NCBI GenBank assembly: GCA_916048095.2
Contig: OU696597.1
Span: 4,051,550 to 4,115,549, forward strand
DNA: 64,000 bases
Direction of reading: 5' to 3'
Source: Sacculina carcini
Lineage: Eukaryota > Arthropoda > Thecostraca > Sacculinidae
Of this stretch, positions 21,914-32,636 are shown piece by piece. A program made the translations under genes and the position numbers. Within the stretch, counting starts at the first letter, position 1, and each line of letters begins with the position of its first letter. Under the pieces are notes generated by a model, which saw nothing but the letters and a program-made list of their open reading frames with translations, made no database searches and was not told the DNA's origin.

Positions 21914-24786
21914 TCAACATCCAGTTGGACGGTACGCCAGTGTGTGCGTTAGTAGATACTGGTAGCACGCACTCGATTGTAACGAGAAGAATTGCCAACA
22001 GAATGCAAAGGTGTGTGACGATGAGTCGTTTGCCACTAAAAATTATGAATGGCACCATTCTTACGTTGAAGAATCGCGTTTGTTGGAATGACATTAGAGT
22101 TCATGAAGACTGTTATCTTACACGATTTAATACATGGGTATGCGAAAATAATTACCTACCGTATGACGTGGATATGATCTGTGGAATGGACATGGTTACT
22201 GCATTTGGTGGTATTTCTGTATCGAGTACTGGTGAAATTTCCTTTTTGAGAAAGGTGGATACTGGCTGCGCAGCGGCTACTCTTGAGAATGACATCACCG
22301 AGAGAGACTTCACGGCAAGATTCGACAATTCAAAGTGGATTGTCAAATGGGAGTGGCTCAATGTCCCCCCGTCTGCGCCAACGTTTAAGGCAAACTATCA
22401 TGTGAAAGAGTGCAATCGTGATGATTTCGAGAAAGAAGTGTGCACATGGATAGAGGAGGGTGTTCTAGTGGAGTATGATAGAGTACAACACGGCGAGATT
22501 GAGAGCGTGATTCCACTTATGGCTGTCCGACAAGAGAAGAAGAACAAAGTACGACCTGTCCTTGACTACCGATGGTTAAACCGCTACATCAAAAGCGCTC
22601 CCGGAAACGACACAGCAATATGCGACGAGAAGCTGCGTGATTGGCGTAGACTTGGAACATCCGTGAAATTGTTGGATTTGCGGAAAGCATATTTGCAGAT
22701 TCATATTGACCAATCTTTGTGGCGCTATCAGGTTGTGAAATTCAACGGTAAAAAATATGTGATGACTCGCCTCGGATTCGGTGTCAACATTGGTCCCAAT
22801 GTGATGACGAAAATCTTACAGTATATACTGGAACAAAATGATCGTGTGCATCACTCAGTCGATCACTATGTTGATGATATTATTGTCAAATCCAGTGAGA
22901 TTGATGTTGCTGATGTGAAAGCGCATCTCAATCGATATGGATTAACCACAAAAGACCCTGAAGAACTGAATGGCGGGCGTGTGCTAGGCTTGCGTGTGAA
23001 GAATAATGGCAATCAATTGTGCTGGACGAGAGATGGTAATTTACCTAGGATGCCTGAGGTTGTGACGAAGCGTGAAGTGTACTCGCTATGCGGTCAATGG
23101 CTGGGTCATTTTCCTTGTGCCGGGTGGTTACGACCCGTTTGCAGCTGGCTGAGGCGCGAGTGCAGTATAGAGGAGAACGCCGGAGAGTGGGATGATACCG
23201 TAGCGCCCAACGTAAAAGAAATGGTCGAGGCTATAACCAACAAGTTGAACGCGAAGGATCCGGTTGCGGGAGTATGGTGTGTGAATGGAGAGCATGCAGA
23301 AGTATGGACGGACGCCAGCAACATCGCCTTGGGTGTCGTATTGAAAGTTGGAGATCACGTTGTTGAAGACGGTGCTTGGCTGAGAAAGAAGAATGATCAC
23401 ACACATGTGAATGTCGCTGAACTTGATGCCGCGATAAAAGGTATCAATTTGTCGATCAAGTGGAAGATGAAGAGTGTGGAGATAATTACAGACTCTACAA
23501 CTGTGAAAGGTTGGCTGAATAGCATCGCTGAACAGACGCATCGTCCCCGCACTCACGGCATGTCGGAGATGCTCGTGCGACGCCGGCTAGAAGTTTTGGC
23601 TGAGCTGATTGACACCTATAAACTTCAAGTGAAAGTACGGCTAGTGGCATCTCAAGAAAATATTGCCAACGAGTTAACTCGAGTTCCTCGGGATATTTTG
23701 AAATATTCCAGGACGTCTGGTCTGTGTTGCGCGGGATCATTCGAGGATGTGGTGAATTTGCATGAGAATACCGGTCATCTCGGTGTTGACAGAACTCGCG
23801 AGTTGTTGGTGGAAAATGGGAAGTCAGTTCCGAGAGCAGTTGTTAACAGAGCCATTAGTCAATGTGAGAATTGTGCTAGAATTGACCCTGCCCCTAGAGA
23901 AAAGTGGAAGGTAGGTCAGCTGTCAACCGACAAGGTGTGGTTGCGACTGTCAATGGACATAACATACGTCAGCGGCCATCCGTATCTAACATTGATTGAC
24001 TGCGCATCCAGATTCACCATTTGGAGGAAGCTTTTTAGTGAAACAGCTCGCGCCACTTTCGATACTCTAGAAAACGTGTTTTCTGAGTTTGGACCACCAC
24101 ACACCCTATTGTTCGACAATAGTCCAACCTTTATGAGCGCGACTATCAATCAGTTGCTGCTGTTCTGGAACGTTACCTCGCAACAATGCTGCGCGTATCG
24201 CCATCAGGGTAATGGGATAGTTGAACGAGTGCACCGAACTATAAAGCGGATGGTGGAACGGTCTTCTCGTTCGGTATCAGAGATGGTGTTTTGGTACAAT
24301 TCCACCACCAGCAGTGCTACCGGAGAGAAGCCATTTGTCAGTGTTTTTGGTTCGGTGCCCAGTATGCCAGGTGTTGGAAATGGAAGGCGACTTGAAAACA
24401 CACAGATGAAGCAAGAATGGACAAAGAATGAATGTCGGCAAGAAAATCCGTTTTCTGCAGGTGATGCCGTGTTCTTGAAACCGAGAAACCCGTCATGCAC
24501 GGCTCGCTGGACTGGTCCACACAGAATCTCGCGCGTACCCAACAGTTGGTCGGTGGATTTGGGTGATGGTATATCTAGACACGTTAGTCACGTAAGAAGA
24601 GTGAGTGATGATTCACATACTGCAGAGGACAGTCCTGCAGCTGAGCAAGAGTCTAGTCAGAGCGCGGAAGAAAGCAATGTGGGAGATGAAGCAATCGCAC
24701 TCAGGCCGAATGTCAACAGTCGGGTGTGGTATAACAGATTACGCGATCGGTCTGATCTGCAAGCGCCTCTGCGTTACCGGAACTGA
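21847..24786 (+). CDS. pol polyprotein: protease, reverse transcriptase, RNase H, integrase
   Basis: Open from 21847 to the stop at 24784-24786 (about 979 codons). No ATG begins it (the first in-frame NTG is TTG at 21925), which fits translation by frameshift from gag. Domains: aspartic protease ALVDTGSTHSIV at the start; RT with VRPVLDYRWLN, KLLDLRKAYLQIHI, LGFGVNIGP and catalytic HYVDDIIV near residue 320 of the TTG frame; RNase H with VWTDASNIALGVVLK, ELDAAIKG and IITDSTTVKGW; integrase zinc module HENTGHLG with CENC, catalytic blocks LSMDITYV, LLFDNSPTF and GIVERVHRTIKRMVE; and a C-terminal RWTGPHRISRV module. All catalytic residues I can check are present, so this copy may be competent. 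Confidence 0.92.
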   Translation, partial: FGKREAGSGYIHSAVHHSPRSVVNIQLDGTPVCALVDTGSTHSIVTRRIANRMQRCVTMSRLPLKIMNGTILTLKNRVCWNDIRVHEDCYLTRFNTWVCENNYLPYDVDMICGMDMVTAFGGISVSSTGEISFLRKVDTGCAAATLENDITERDFTARFDNSKWIVKWEWLNVPPSAPTFKANYHVKECNRDDFEKEVCTWIEEGVLVEYDRVQHGEIESVIPLMAVRQEKKNKVRPVLDYRWLNRYIKSAPGNDTAICDEKLRDWRRLGTSVKLLDLRKAYLQIHIDQSLWRYQVVKFNGKKYVMTRLGFGVNIGPNVMTKILQYILEQNDRVHHSVDHYVDDIIVKSSEIDVADVKAHLNRYGLTTKDPEELNGGRVLGLRVKNNGNQLCWTRDGNLPRMPEVVTKREVYSLCGQWLGHFPCAGWLRPVCSWLRRECSIEENAGEWDDTVAPNVKEMVEAITNKLNAKDPVAGVWCVNGEHAEVWTDASNIALGVVLKVGDHVVEDGAWLRKKNDHTHVNVAELDAAIKGINLSIKWKMKSVEIITDSTTVKGWLNSIAEQTHRPRTHGMSEMLVRRRLEVLAELIDTYKLQVKVRLVASQENIANELTRVPRDILKYSRTSGLCCAGSFEDVVNLHENTGHLGVDRTRELLVENGKSVPRAVVNRAISQCENCARIDPAPREKWKVGQLSTDKVWLRLSMDITYVSGHPYLTLIDCASRFTIWRKLFSETARATFDTLENVFSEFGPPHTLLFDNSPTFMSATINQLLLFWNVTSQQCCAYRHQGNGIVERVHRTIKRMVERSSRSVSEMVFWYNSTTSSATGEKPFVSVFGSVPSMPGVGNGRRLENTQMKQEWTKNECRQENPFSAGDAVFLKPRNPSCTARWTGPHRISRVPNSWSVDLGDGISRHVSHVRRVSDDSHTAEDSPAAEQESSQSAEESNVGDEAIALRPNVNSRVWYNRLRDRSDLQAPLRYRN
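21850..21904 (+). promoter_or_regulatory. Programmed -1 ribosomal frameshift signal (GGGAAAC + hairpin)
   Basis: GGGAAAC at 21850-21856 is in the exact X XXY YYZ phase of gag (G GGA AAC) and re-pairs as GGG AAA in the pol frame. Five bases downstream, GCGGGGAG (21862-21869) pairs perfectly with CTCCCCGC (21897-21904). The pol frame is closed by TAA at 21844-21846 and open from 21847, so the slip site is the first usable point. Geometry matches known retroviral signals; function is inferred. Confidence 0.82.
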
Positions 24787-24796
24787 CTTGGGGCGG
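24786..24796 (+). promoter_or_regulatory. Likely polypurine tract
   Basis: The G-rich run around ttggggcgg abuts the 3' LTR start at 24797, the usual place for the plus-strand primer. It contains a few pyrimidines, so the call is positional. Confidence 0.45.
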
Positions 24797-25205
24797 TGTG
24801 AGAGATTATGTGCGCTGTTATACTCCGCAAATGCTTTTCAGTTGTGGTTGAGTCATATATGTGTCTAAATACGGTGTATGCATGTATGTATGTGTGTGTG
24901 CACGTATGTGTGTGTGCACGTATGTGTGTGTGTGCATGCATGCATGTGTCCGTGTGAATGCACTGTGCATTGCTTGCAGAATTGTCATTTGATACGTGTA
25001 TGTGTAATCTGTATGGCTGTATCCGAGTGAATGATGCGTTGTGAGAGAGGAGAGGGCAGTTGGTGTTGAGTGAGCGGAGAGTGACGTGTGTGTGTGTGTG
25101 TCTAGTGTGCAGGTGTGGTGGCTTTGTTGCAGAGTACGACGTTGTAGCTTCTCTTGTGCTATCTCATTTTGTTCACTGCTTGTTTGCTTGTGTTAATAAA
25201 TCACA
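24797..25205 (+). repeat. 3' LTR, 409 bp
   Basis: Starts TGTGAGAGATTA and ends AATAAATCACA. It has 14 extra bases relative to the 5' LTR within the TG/CACG-rich part and two substitutions. Followed by target duplication GCTGT at 25206-25210. Confidence 0.88.
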
Positions 25206-25210
25206 GCTGT

Positions 25211-26080
25211 AGAAACAAGACGAATTGTACGCATTAGCAACAATATTCGACACCCAACAACAATATCACGTGCTATTTTGCGTCAATGATGGTTTCTCAG
25301 AATTGGAACGAGTCAGAGGTTAATTTATCAGAACCAATGGCTCAAGTCATTCGTGATAATTCAGAGTTCCTCTCAAGTACAACACACCGCACCCCACACA
25401 ATCTTCATAACTTATTCATGGAGTGTAATGCGGTCTATAAACCCAGTTTATTGGCGAGTTTAATGCAAGAGCAAATTTCACATAAAGAGAAATAAAGGGA
25501 CATAAAGAAACAGAAAATAAAGAAAAATAAACAGAAATAAAGGGAGTTCGAAAATATATGAGTTCAATCAGGAAGATCAGGAACCTATTAAAACAGACGA
25601 AATTCAAGCAAAATACTGAATATAACGATAAATTAGAATGCATATGCTCTTGTAGCAAATAGCAAGATCTAATAATGATGTAAATATGAGTCAATACGTC
25701 GTACATCTAATAATAAAGAGTAAAATAGTGAAGTAAAATAAATAAAACTAGAAAAAGGAAATTCCGTTCAATATATAAGTATGAATGAGCAAAAAGATGA
25801 TGTGAGTTTATAAGTTCGGCATATTTGACGCTGTTGGACTTTTATGCACTAACATTGCGCCAATGTGGTGTTTCTTCTGTAGGCAAATGTGAAAATTAGC
25901 GATAAATGTTTGCACGTGAGTGATGTTTAGTGGATATGTGCCTCATGTAAGCTGCAGTGCAAAATTATTTGTCAATATTGCATAAACAGTGTATGTGAGT
26001 GTATATCGAGAAAGTGTTGGAAGCCTCAAGTGACAGCTGCTACACGGGAAGAAGTCGAAGCTTATGTACACACACACAGG
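25211..26080. other. AT-rich spacer
   Basis: Pre-insertion flank of the LTR element. The frame 25286-25495 (ATG 25287-type start, 69 codons) shows no recognisable domain and is AT-rich. No other features; duplicated at 31551-32420. Confidence 0.45.
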
Positions 26081-26085
26081 TGTGT

Positions 26086-26260
26086 CCCGTGCAGCTCGCT
26101 GTCACCGCAGAACAGACCCTCTCCACGCTATGTTGTCACAAGAACGGAAGACGTATTAGAGAGGGCCACCTCCCCAGAATGCATGTCACAACACATGACT
26201 GATATCTGGTACCACTGGTACCACATTTACTGCTGGGTGGACAGGGGCTGTTGGGTCTGA
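26086..26260 (+). CDS. Candidate terminal exon, unrecognised (copy 1)
   Basis: A (CA)n-AG acceptor at about 26080-26085 is followed by about 58 open codons (including YVVTRTEDVLERATSPECM) ending at TGA 26258-26260. GC content is higher than the flanks. No domain recognised. It could equally be a chance frame. An identical copy is at 32426-32600. Confidence 0.22.
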
Positions 26261-26296
26261 TTTCTGTCTGTATGTTTATTTATGTATCTGTCTGTT

Positions 26297-27440
26297 CCAC
26301 TCGGTCGAAGGCGTTCGACCGAGTGGACCGAAGAGCACTGCAACAAATACTGTTGATTTACTGTGACTCCAAAATGTTTGTCGACGCCGTCATGAGCCTC
26401 TACACGGACACCACCGCTCGTGTGCGGACACCCTGCGGGCTGACGAAGCCATTCGACACAAGCACTGGCGTTTTGCAGGGCGATACTCTGGCGCCATATT
26501 TATTCATCATAGTCATGGACTACGTAATGCGACGCAGTCTGCTGGACAGTAGTGCCTACACAGTGCGCCGTCGACTGTCATCACGATATCCTGCAGTTAG
26601 ACTCTGCGCTCTGGCATATGCTGATGATATCGCCATTGTTGCCGACAATGCAGCAGACGCGCAGAGTCAGCTGGACCGGTTCGAGGACGTTGCATCAACG
26701 GTCGGGCTGCATTTAAATGAAGCCAAATGTAAATACATGGCGGTAAGCAGCGAAGACACAGCCACCATCAAGACGAAATCGGGTGCTCTGCTAAAACTCA
26801 CCGCTGACTTTTCCTATCTCGGAAGTGAAATGTCGAATAGCCGAGCTGCGTACCGTCGACGCCGACAGCTGGCCTGGCTGGCCGCCCGCAGACTTTCCAG
26901 TGTTTGGACTTCAAACGCATCAACACAGGCCAAAATTCGTCTGTTCGCTGCCTGTGTGCAGTCCACACTGATTTATGGTGGCGAAACGTGGACATTGACA
27001 GAGATGCTGACAGTGAGGAAGTCGATGCGGGACATCGTGCTATCCTACGGTATTGCGCTGGTATCCGCTACCCAACAATTGTTACCAGCAGCAGCCTCTA
27101 CGCTCAGACTGGCACGGTGCAGGTGTCTCGTACTCTGCGCACGAGGAGACTGACACTACTGGGACATGTGCTGCGCCGGCCTGATGTGCCGCTGGCTGTC
27201 GTGTTGTCCAGTCCGCCTACCGAGCCACGACGTCGAGGCGGTGCCCTGCGTTTCACTTACCGGCAGCAGATGGAGGAAGACCTGCAGCGGCTCGGTCTGA
27301 CGCTTAGTAGTGCAGCTGCAACGGCTACTAATCGCCAGCAGTGGAACCGGCTGATACACCAGTAATTCATTTTGAATGTGGCTATAGCGCATTGCACCTC
27401 CTGCTCCAGCTGGGTGTAATATATGCGTACATCATCATCA
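26297..27440 (+). mobile_element. RTE-like LINE, 5'-truncated, with foldback 5' junction (copy 1)
   Basis: A 1144-bp insertion flanked by TCTGTT at 26291-26296 and 27441-27446. It begins with a 13-bp arm (26297-26309) that is the exact inverted complement of 26314-26326, and then runs through RT to a 3' tail ending in ATC repeats (27430-27440), typical of RTE-type LINEs. Confidence 0.82.
26310..27364 (+). pseudogene. RTE-like reverse transcriptase C-terminal half, one frameshift (copy 1)
   Basis: The frame starts at RT motif A (KAFDRVDRRALQ), then STGVLQGDTLAPYLFIIVMD (motif B), LAYADDIAIVADN (catalytic motif C), FSYLGSEM, and YGGETWTLTE. Near 27000 the meaningful frame moves to the one containing ILRYCAGI and RRLTLLGHVLRRPD, a C-terminal signature of RTE/R4-type LINEs, ending at TAA 27363-27365. 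The endonuclease and N-terminal RT are missing through 5' truncation. Non-functional. Confidence 0.85.
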
Positions 27441-27446
27441 TCTGTT

Positions 27447-27683
27447 AGTCTATATGTGTGTGTATGTGATGGCAGATTTGTACTGATACATTGACACTGA
27501 ATATAGCACTGCATCACAAAGCAAAACATTGACATTACATACGCGTATTTGTTTGTTGTGTCAAAGAGTTGTGATTGTCTTGTTAAAGTCAGGTAAATGA
27601 CCTATATTGCACATTTCAGGTCCAATTTCACATATATTTTTTTCAGTACACTAGACTCAAGCATTCAAACACACACACACACA
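27447..27683. other. Spacer ending in (CA)n at the duplication junction
   Basis: No gene. It ends with CA repeats at about 27668-27683, exactly where unit copy 2 begins. Confidence 0.6.
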
Positions 27684-28253
27684 CCAGATGTCGACAAGAA
27701 CAGCTATGATAGCGTTGTGTCTGCACTGCGAAAGACATTCGGAATGACGGCGTGCTCAGCTTATGCCAAGTTCACCAGCCGCTGCTTGCGTGAGCATGAG
27801 ACGCTGGACGACTTCTTGTCAGATCTGCGGCAATTGGCGAAATGTGTCTCCACTAATGTCAATGACGCGTGGGTTGCTTGCCAATTTCTGAATGGATTGC
27901 CGCAAGCTCTTCAAGATTCGGTAAGAGCGTTGCATGGGGCGGAGTTGAATATTGTGAACGTCCTCAACTGCGCAAAACAAGTTCAAGCTGGACTGTTATC
28001 CAGGGAGCATGTGCATGGCTTTGCTGCGTCTCCAAAGTGTTTTAACTGCGGAATCACCGGACATTTGTCGAGACATTGCAGAAAGCCAAGTGTCGAGACG
28101 CGTCGCTGTTTTTTGTGCAATCGGACCGGTCACATTGCGCGCAACTGTATGATGCAAAATGCATCGAGGACGGAAAGACAGGATAATTCGGGAAACGAGA
28201 AGCGGGGAGCGGTTACATCCACAGTGCCGTCCACCACTCCCCGCGATCTGTAG
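27684..28253 (+). pseudogene. Truncated gag of the LTR element (duplicate copy)
   Basis: Identical to 21344-21913. It lacks the first 57 gag codons, the leader and the 5' LTR. The frame upstream to 27597 is unrelated spacer. Both zinc knuckles and the frameshift cassette (heptamer 28190-28196, stem 28202-28209 with 28237-28244) are kept. Confidence 0.9.
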
Positions 28254-31126
28254 TCAACATCCAGTTGGACGGTACGCCAGTGTGTGCGTTAGTAGATACT
28301 GGTAGCACGCACTCGATTGTAACGAGAAGAATTGCCAACAGAATGCAAAGGTGTGTGACGATGAGTCGTTTGCCACTAAAAATTATGAATGGCACCATTC
28401 TTACGTTGAAGAATCGCGTTTGTTGGAATGACATTAGAGTTCATGAAGACTGTTATCTTACACGATTTAATACATGGGTATGCGAAAATAATTACCTACC
28501 GTATGACGTGGATATGATCTGTGGAATGGACATGGTTACTGCATTTGGTGGTATTTCTGTATCGAGTACTGGTGAAATTTCCTTTTTGAGAAAGGTGGAT
28601 ACTGGCTGCGCAGCGGCTACTCTTGAGAATGACATCACCGAGAGAGACTTCACGGCAAGATTCGACAATTCAAAGTGGATTGTCAAATGGGAGTGGCTCA
28701 ATGTCCCCCCGTCTGCGCCAACGTTTAAGGCAAACTATCATGTGAAAGAGTGCAATCGTGATGATTTCGAGAAAGAAGTGTGCACATGGATAGAGGAGGG
28801 TGTTCTAGTGGAGTATGATAGAGTACAACACGGCGAGATTGAGAGCGTGATTCCACTTATGGCTGTCCGACAAGAGAAGAAGAACAAAGTACGACCTGTC
28901 CTTGACTACCGATGGTTAAACCGCTACATCAAAAGCGCTCCCGGAAACGACACAGCAATATGCGACGAGAAGCTGCGTGATTGGCGTAGACTTGGAACAT
29001 CCGTGAAATTGTTGGATTTGCGGAAAGCATATTTGCAGATTCATATTGACCAATCTTTGTGGCGCTATCAGGTTGTGAAATTCAACGGTAAAAAATATGT
29101 GATGACTCGCCTCGGATTCGGTGTCAACATTGGTCCCAATGTGATGACGAAAATCTTACAGTATATACTGGAACAAAATGATCGTGTGCATCACTCAGTC
29201 GATCACTATGTTGATGATATTATTGTCAAATCCAGTGAGATTGATGTTGCTGATGTGAAAGCGCATCTCAATCGATATGGATTAACCACAAAAGACCCTG
29301 AAGAACTGAATGGCGGGCGTGTGCTAGGCTTGCGTGTGAAGAATAATGGCAATCAATTGTGCTGGACGAGAGATGGTAATTTACCTAGGATGCCTGAGGT
29401 TGTGACGAAGCGTGAAGTGTACTCGCTATGCGGTCAATGGCTGGGTCATTTTCCTTGTGCCGGGTGGTTACGACCCGTTTGCAGCTGGCTGAGGCGCGAG
29501 TGCAGTATAGAGGAGAACGCCGGAGAGTGGGATGATACCGTAGCGCCCAACGTAAAAGAAATGGTCGAGGCTATAACCAACAAGTTGAACGCGAAGGATC
29601 CGGTTGCGGGAGTATGGTGTGTGAATGGAGAGCATGCAGAAGTATGGACGGACGCCAGCAACATCGCCTTGGGTGTCGTATTGAAAGTTGGAGATCACGT
29701 TGTTGAAGACGGTGCTTGGCTGAGAAAGAAGAATGATCACACACATGTGAATGTCGCTGAACTTGATGCCGCGATAAAAGGTATCAATTTGTCGATCAAG
29801 TGGAAGATGAAGAGTGTGGAGATAATTACAGACTCTACAACTGTGAAAGGTTGGCTGAATAGCATCGCTGAACAGACGCATCGTCCCCGCACTCACGGCA
29901 TGTCGGAGATGCTCGTGCGACGCCGGCTAGAAGTTTTGGCTGAGCTGATTGACACCTATAAACTTCAAGTGAAAGTACGGCTAGTGGCATCTCAAGAAAA
30001 TATTGCCAACGAGTTAACTCGAGTTCCTCGGGATATTTTGAAATATTCCAGGACGTCTGGTCTGTGTTGCGCGGGATCATTCGAGGATGTGGTGAATTTG
30101 CATGAGAATACCGGTCATCTCGGTGTTGACAGAACTCGCGAGTTGTTGGTGGAAAATGGGAAGTCAGTTCCGAGAGCAGTTGTTAACAGAGCCATTAGTC
30201 AATGTGAGAATTGTGCTAGAATTGACCCTGCCCCTAGAGAAAAGTGGAAGGTAGGTCAGCTGTCAACCGACAAGGTGTGGTTGCGACTGTCAATGGACAT
30301 AACATACGTCAGCGGCCATCCGTATCTAACATTGATTGACTGCGCATCCAGATTCACCATTTGGAGGAAGCTTTTTAGTGAAACAGCTCGCGCCACTTTC
30401 GATACTCTAGAAAACGTGTTTTCTGAGTTTGGACCACCACACACCCTATTGTTCGACAATAGTCCAACCTTTATGAGCGCGACTATCAATCAGTTGCTGC
30501 TGTTCTGGAACGTTACCTCGCAACAATGCTGCGCGTATCGCCATCAGGGTAATGGGATAGTTGAACGAGTGCACCGAACTATAAAGCGGATGGTGGAACG
30601 GTCTTCTCGTTCGGTATCAGAGATGGTGTTTTGGTACAATTCCACCACCAGCAGTGCTACCGGAGAGAAGCCATTTGTCAGTGTTTTTGGTTCGGTGCCC
30701 AGTATGCCAGGTGTTGGAAATGGAAGGCGACTTGAAAACACACAGATGAAGCAAGAATGGACAAAGAATGAATGTCGGCAAGAAAATCCGTTTTCTGCAG
30801 GTGATGCCGTGTTCTTGAAACCGAGAAACCCGTCATGCACGGCTCGCTGGACTGGTCCACACAGAATCTCGCGCGTACCCAACAGTTGGTCGGTGGATTT
30901 GGGTGATGGTATATCTAGACACGTTAGTCACGTAAGAAGAGTGAGTGATGATTCACATACTGCAGAGGACAGTCCTGCAGCTGAGCAAGAGTCTAGTCAG
31001 AGCGCGGAAGAAAGCAATGTGGGAGATGAAGCAATCGCACTCAGGCCGAATGTCAACAGTCGGGTGTGGTATAACAGATTACGCGATCGGTCTGATCTGC
31101 AAGCGCCTCTGCGTTACCGGAACTGA
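28187..31126 (+). CDS. pol polyprotein, duplicate copy
   Basis: Identical to 21847-24786, with all protease, RT (HYVDDIIV), RNase H and integrase blocks. With no 5' LTR promoter and a headless gag it is not a complete element on its own, though read-through from upstream is possible. Confidence 0.9.
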   Translation, partial: FGKREAGSGYIHSAVHHSPRSVVNIQLDGTPVCALVDTGSTHSIVTRRIANRMQRCVTMSRLPLKIMNGTILTLKNRVCWNDIRVHEDCYLTRFNTWVCENNYLPYDVDMICGMDMVTAFGGISVSSTGEISFLRKVDTGCAAATLENDITERDFTARFDNSKWIVKWEWLNVPPSAPTFKANYHVKECNRDDFEKEVCTWIEEGVLVEYDRVQHGEIESVIPLMAVRQEKKNKVRPVLDYRWLNRYIKSAPGNDTAICDEKLRDWRRLGTSVKLLDLRKAYLQIHIDQSLWRYQVVKFNGKKYVMTRLGFGVNIGPNVMTKILQYILEQNDRVHHSVDHYVDDIIVKSSEIDVADVKAHLNRYGLTTKDPEELNGGRVLGLRVKNNGNQLCWTRDGNLPRMPEVVTKREVYSLCGQWLGHFPCAGWLRPVCSWLRRECSIEENAGEWDDTVAPNVKEMVEAITNKLNAKDPVAGVWCVNGEHAEVWTDASNIALGVVLKVGDHVVEDGAWLRKKNDHTHVNVAELDAAIKGINLSIKWKMKSVEIITDSTTVKGWLNSIAEQTHRPRTHGMSEMLVRRRLEVLAELIDTYKLQVKVRLVASQENIANELTRVPRDILKYSRTSGLCCAGSFEDVVNLHENTGHLGVDRTRELLVENGKSVPRAVVNRAISQCENCARIDPAPREKWKVGQLSTDKVWLRLSMDITYVSGHPYLTLIDCASRFTIWRKLFSETARATFDTLENVFSEFGPPHTLLFDNSPTFMSATINQLLLFWNVTSQQCCAYRHQGNGIVERVHRTIKRMVERSSRSVSEMVFWYNSTTSSATGEKPFVSVFGSVPSMPGVGNGRRLENTQMKQEWTKNECRQENPFSAGDAVFLKPRNPSCTARWTGPHRISRVPNSWSVDLGDGISRHVSHVRRVSDDSHTAEDSPAAEQESSQSAEESNVGDEAIALRPNVNSRVWYNRLRDRSDLQAPLRYRN

Positions 31127-31136
31127 CTTGGGGCGG

Positions 31137-31545
31137 TGTGAGAGATTATGTGCGCTGTTATACTCCGCAAATGCTTTTCAGTTGTGGTTGAGTCATATAT
31201 GTGTCTAAATACGGTGTATGCATGTATGTATGTGTGTGTGCACGTATGTGTGTGTGCACGTATGTGTGTGTGTGCATGCATGCATGTGTCCGTGTGAATG
31301 CACTGTGCATTGCTTGCAGAATTGTCATTTGATACGTGTATGTGTAATCTGTATGGCTGTATCCGAGTGAATGATGCGTTGTGAGAGAGGAGAGGGCAGT
31401 TGGTGTTGAGTGAGCGGAGAGTGACGTGTGTGTGTGTGTGTCTAGTGTGCAGGTGTGGTGGCTTTGTTGCAGAGTACGACGTTGTAGCTTCTCTTGTGCT
31501 ATCTCATTTTGTTCACTGCTTGTTTGCTTGTGTTAATAAATCACA
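31137..31545 (+). repeat. 3' LTR, duplicate copy
   Basis: Identical to 24797-25205 at +6340. Followed by GCTGT (31546-31550), which here has no partner to its left because the duplicate lacks the 5' end. Confidence 0.88.
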
Positions 31546-32636
31546 GCTGTAGAAACAAGACGAATTGTACGCATTAGCAACAATATTCGACACCCAACAA
31601 CAATATCACGTGCTATTTTGCGTCAATGATGGTTTCTCAGAATTGGAACGAGTCAGAGGTTAATTTATCAGAACCAATGGCTCAAGTCATTCGTGATAAT
31701 TCAGAGTTCCTCTCAAGTACAACACACCGCACCCCACACAATCTTCATAACTTATTCATGGAGTGTAATGCGGTCTATAAACCCAGTTTATTGGCGAGTT
31801 TAATGCAAGAGCAAATTTCACATAAAGAGAAATAAAGGGACATAAAGAAACAGAAAATAAAGAAAAATAAACAGAAATAAAGGGAGTTCGAAAATATATG
31901 AGTTCAATCAGGAAGATCAGGAACCTATTAAAACAGACGAAATTCAAGCAAAATACTGAATATAACGATAAATTAGAATGCATATGCTCTTGTAGCAAAT
32001 AGCAAGATCTAATAATGATGTAAATATGAGTCAATACGTCGTACATCTAATAATAAAGAGTAAAATAGTGAAGTAAAATAAATAAAACTAGAAAAAGGAA
32101 ATTCCGTTCAATATATAAGTATGAATGAGCAAAAAGATGATGTGAGTTTATAAGTTCGGCATATTTGACGCTGTTGGACTTTTATGCACTAACATTGCGC
32201 CAATGTGGTGTTTCTTCTGTAGGCAAATGTGAAAATTAGCGATAAATGTTTGCACGTGAGTGATGTTTAGTGGATATGTGCCTCATGTAAGCTGCAGTGC
32301 AAAATTATTTGTCAATATTGCATAAACAGTGTATGTGAGTGTATATCGAGAAAGTGTTGGAAGCCTCAAGTGACAGCTGCTACACGGGAAGAAGTCGAAG
32401 CTTATGTACACACACACAGGTGTGTCCCGTGCAGCTCGCTGTCACCGCAGAACAGACCCTCTCCACGCTATGTTGTCACAAGAACGGAAGACGTATTAGA
32501 GAGGGCCACCTCCCCAGAATGCATGTCACAACACATGACTGATATCTGGTACCACTGGTACCACATTTACTGCTGGGTGGACAGGGGCTGTTGGGTCTGA
32601 TTTCTGTCTGTATGTTTATTTATGTATCTGTCTGTT

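Larger units (their letters stand above)
20759..25205 (+). mobile_element. LTR retrotransposon, structurally complete (copy 1), divergent Ty3/Gypsy-related
   Basis: Two LTRs (395 and 409 bp) with TG..CA ends enclose intact gag and pol, flanked by a 5-bp target duplication GCTGT (20754-20758 and 25206-25210). The LTRs differ by two visible substitutions and one 14-bp indel in the TG-rich part, so the insertion is young. Domain order protease-RT-RNase H-integrase with a GPH-type C-terminal module argues for a Ty3/Gypsy relative; the RT (LTRLGFGVNIGP variant, YVDDIIV) is divergent and BEL-Pao is not fully excluded. No tRNA-type primer site beginning TGG follows the 5' LTR. Confidence 0.9.
21344..27683. 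repeat. Tandem duplication, unit copy 1 (6340 bp)
   Basis: Every compared base of 21344-27683 recurs at +6340 (27684-34023), including all frames, frameshifts and microsatellites. The left edge is inside gag of the LTR element; the right edge is inside a (CA)n run. Confidence 0.9.

Noticed and set aside
23128-23556. 142-codon minus-strand frame inside pol (and its copy at 29468)
   Set aside because: Shadow of the RT/RNase H coding strand. Other minus frames across pol are the same.
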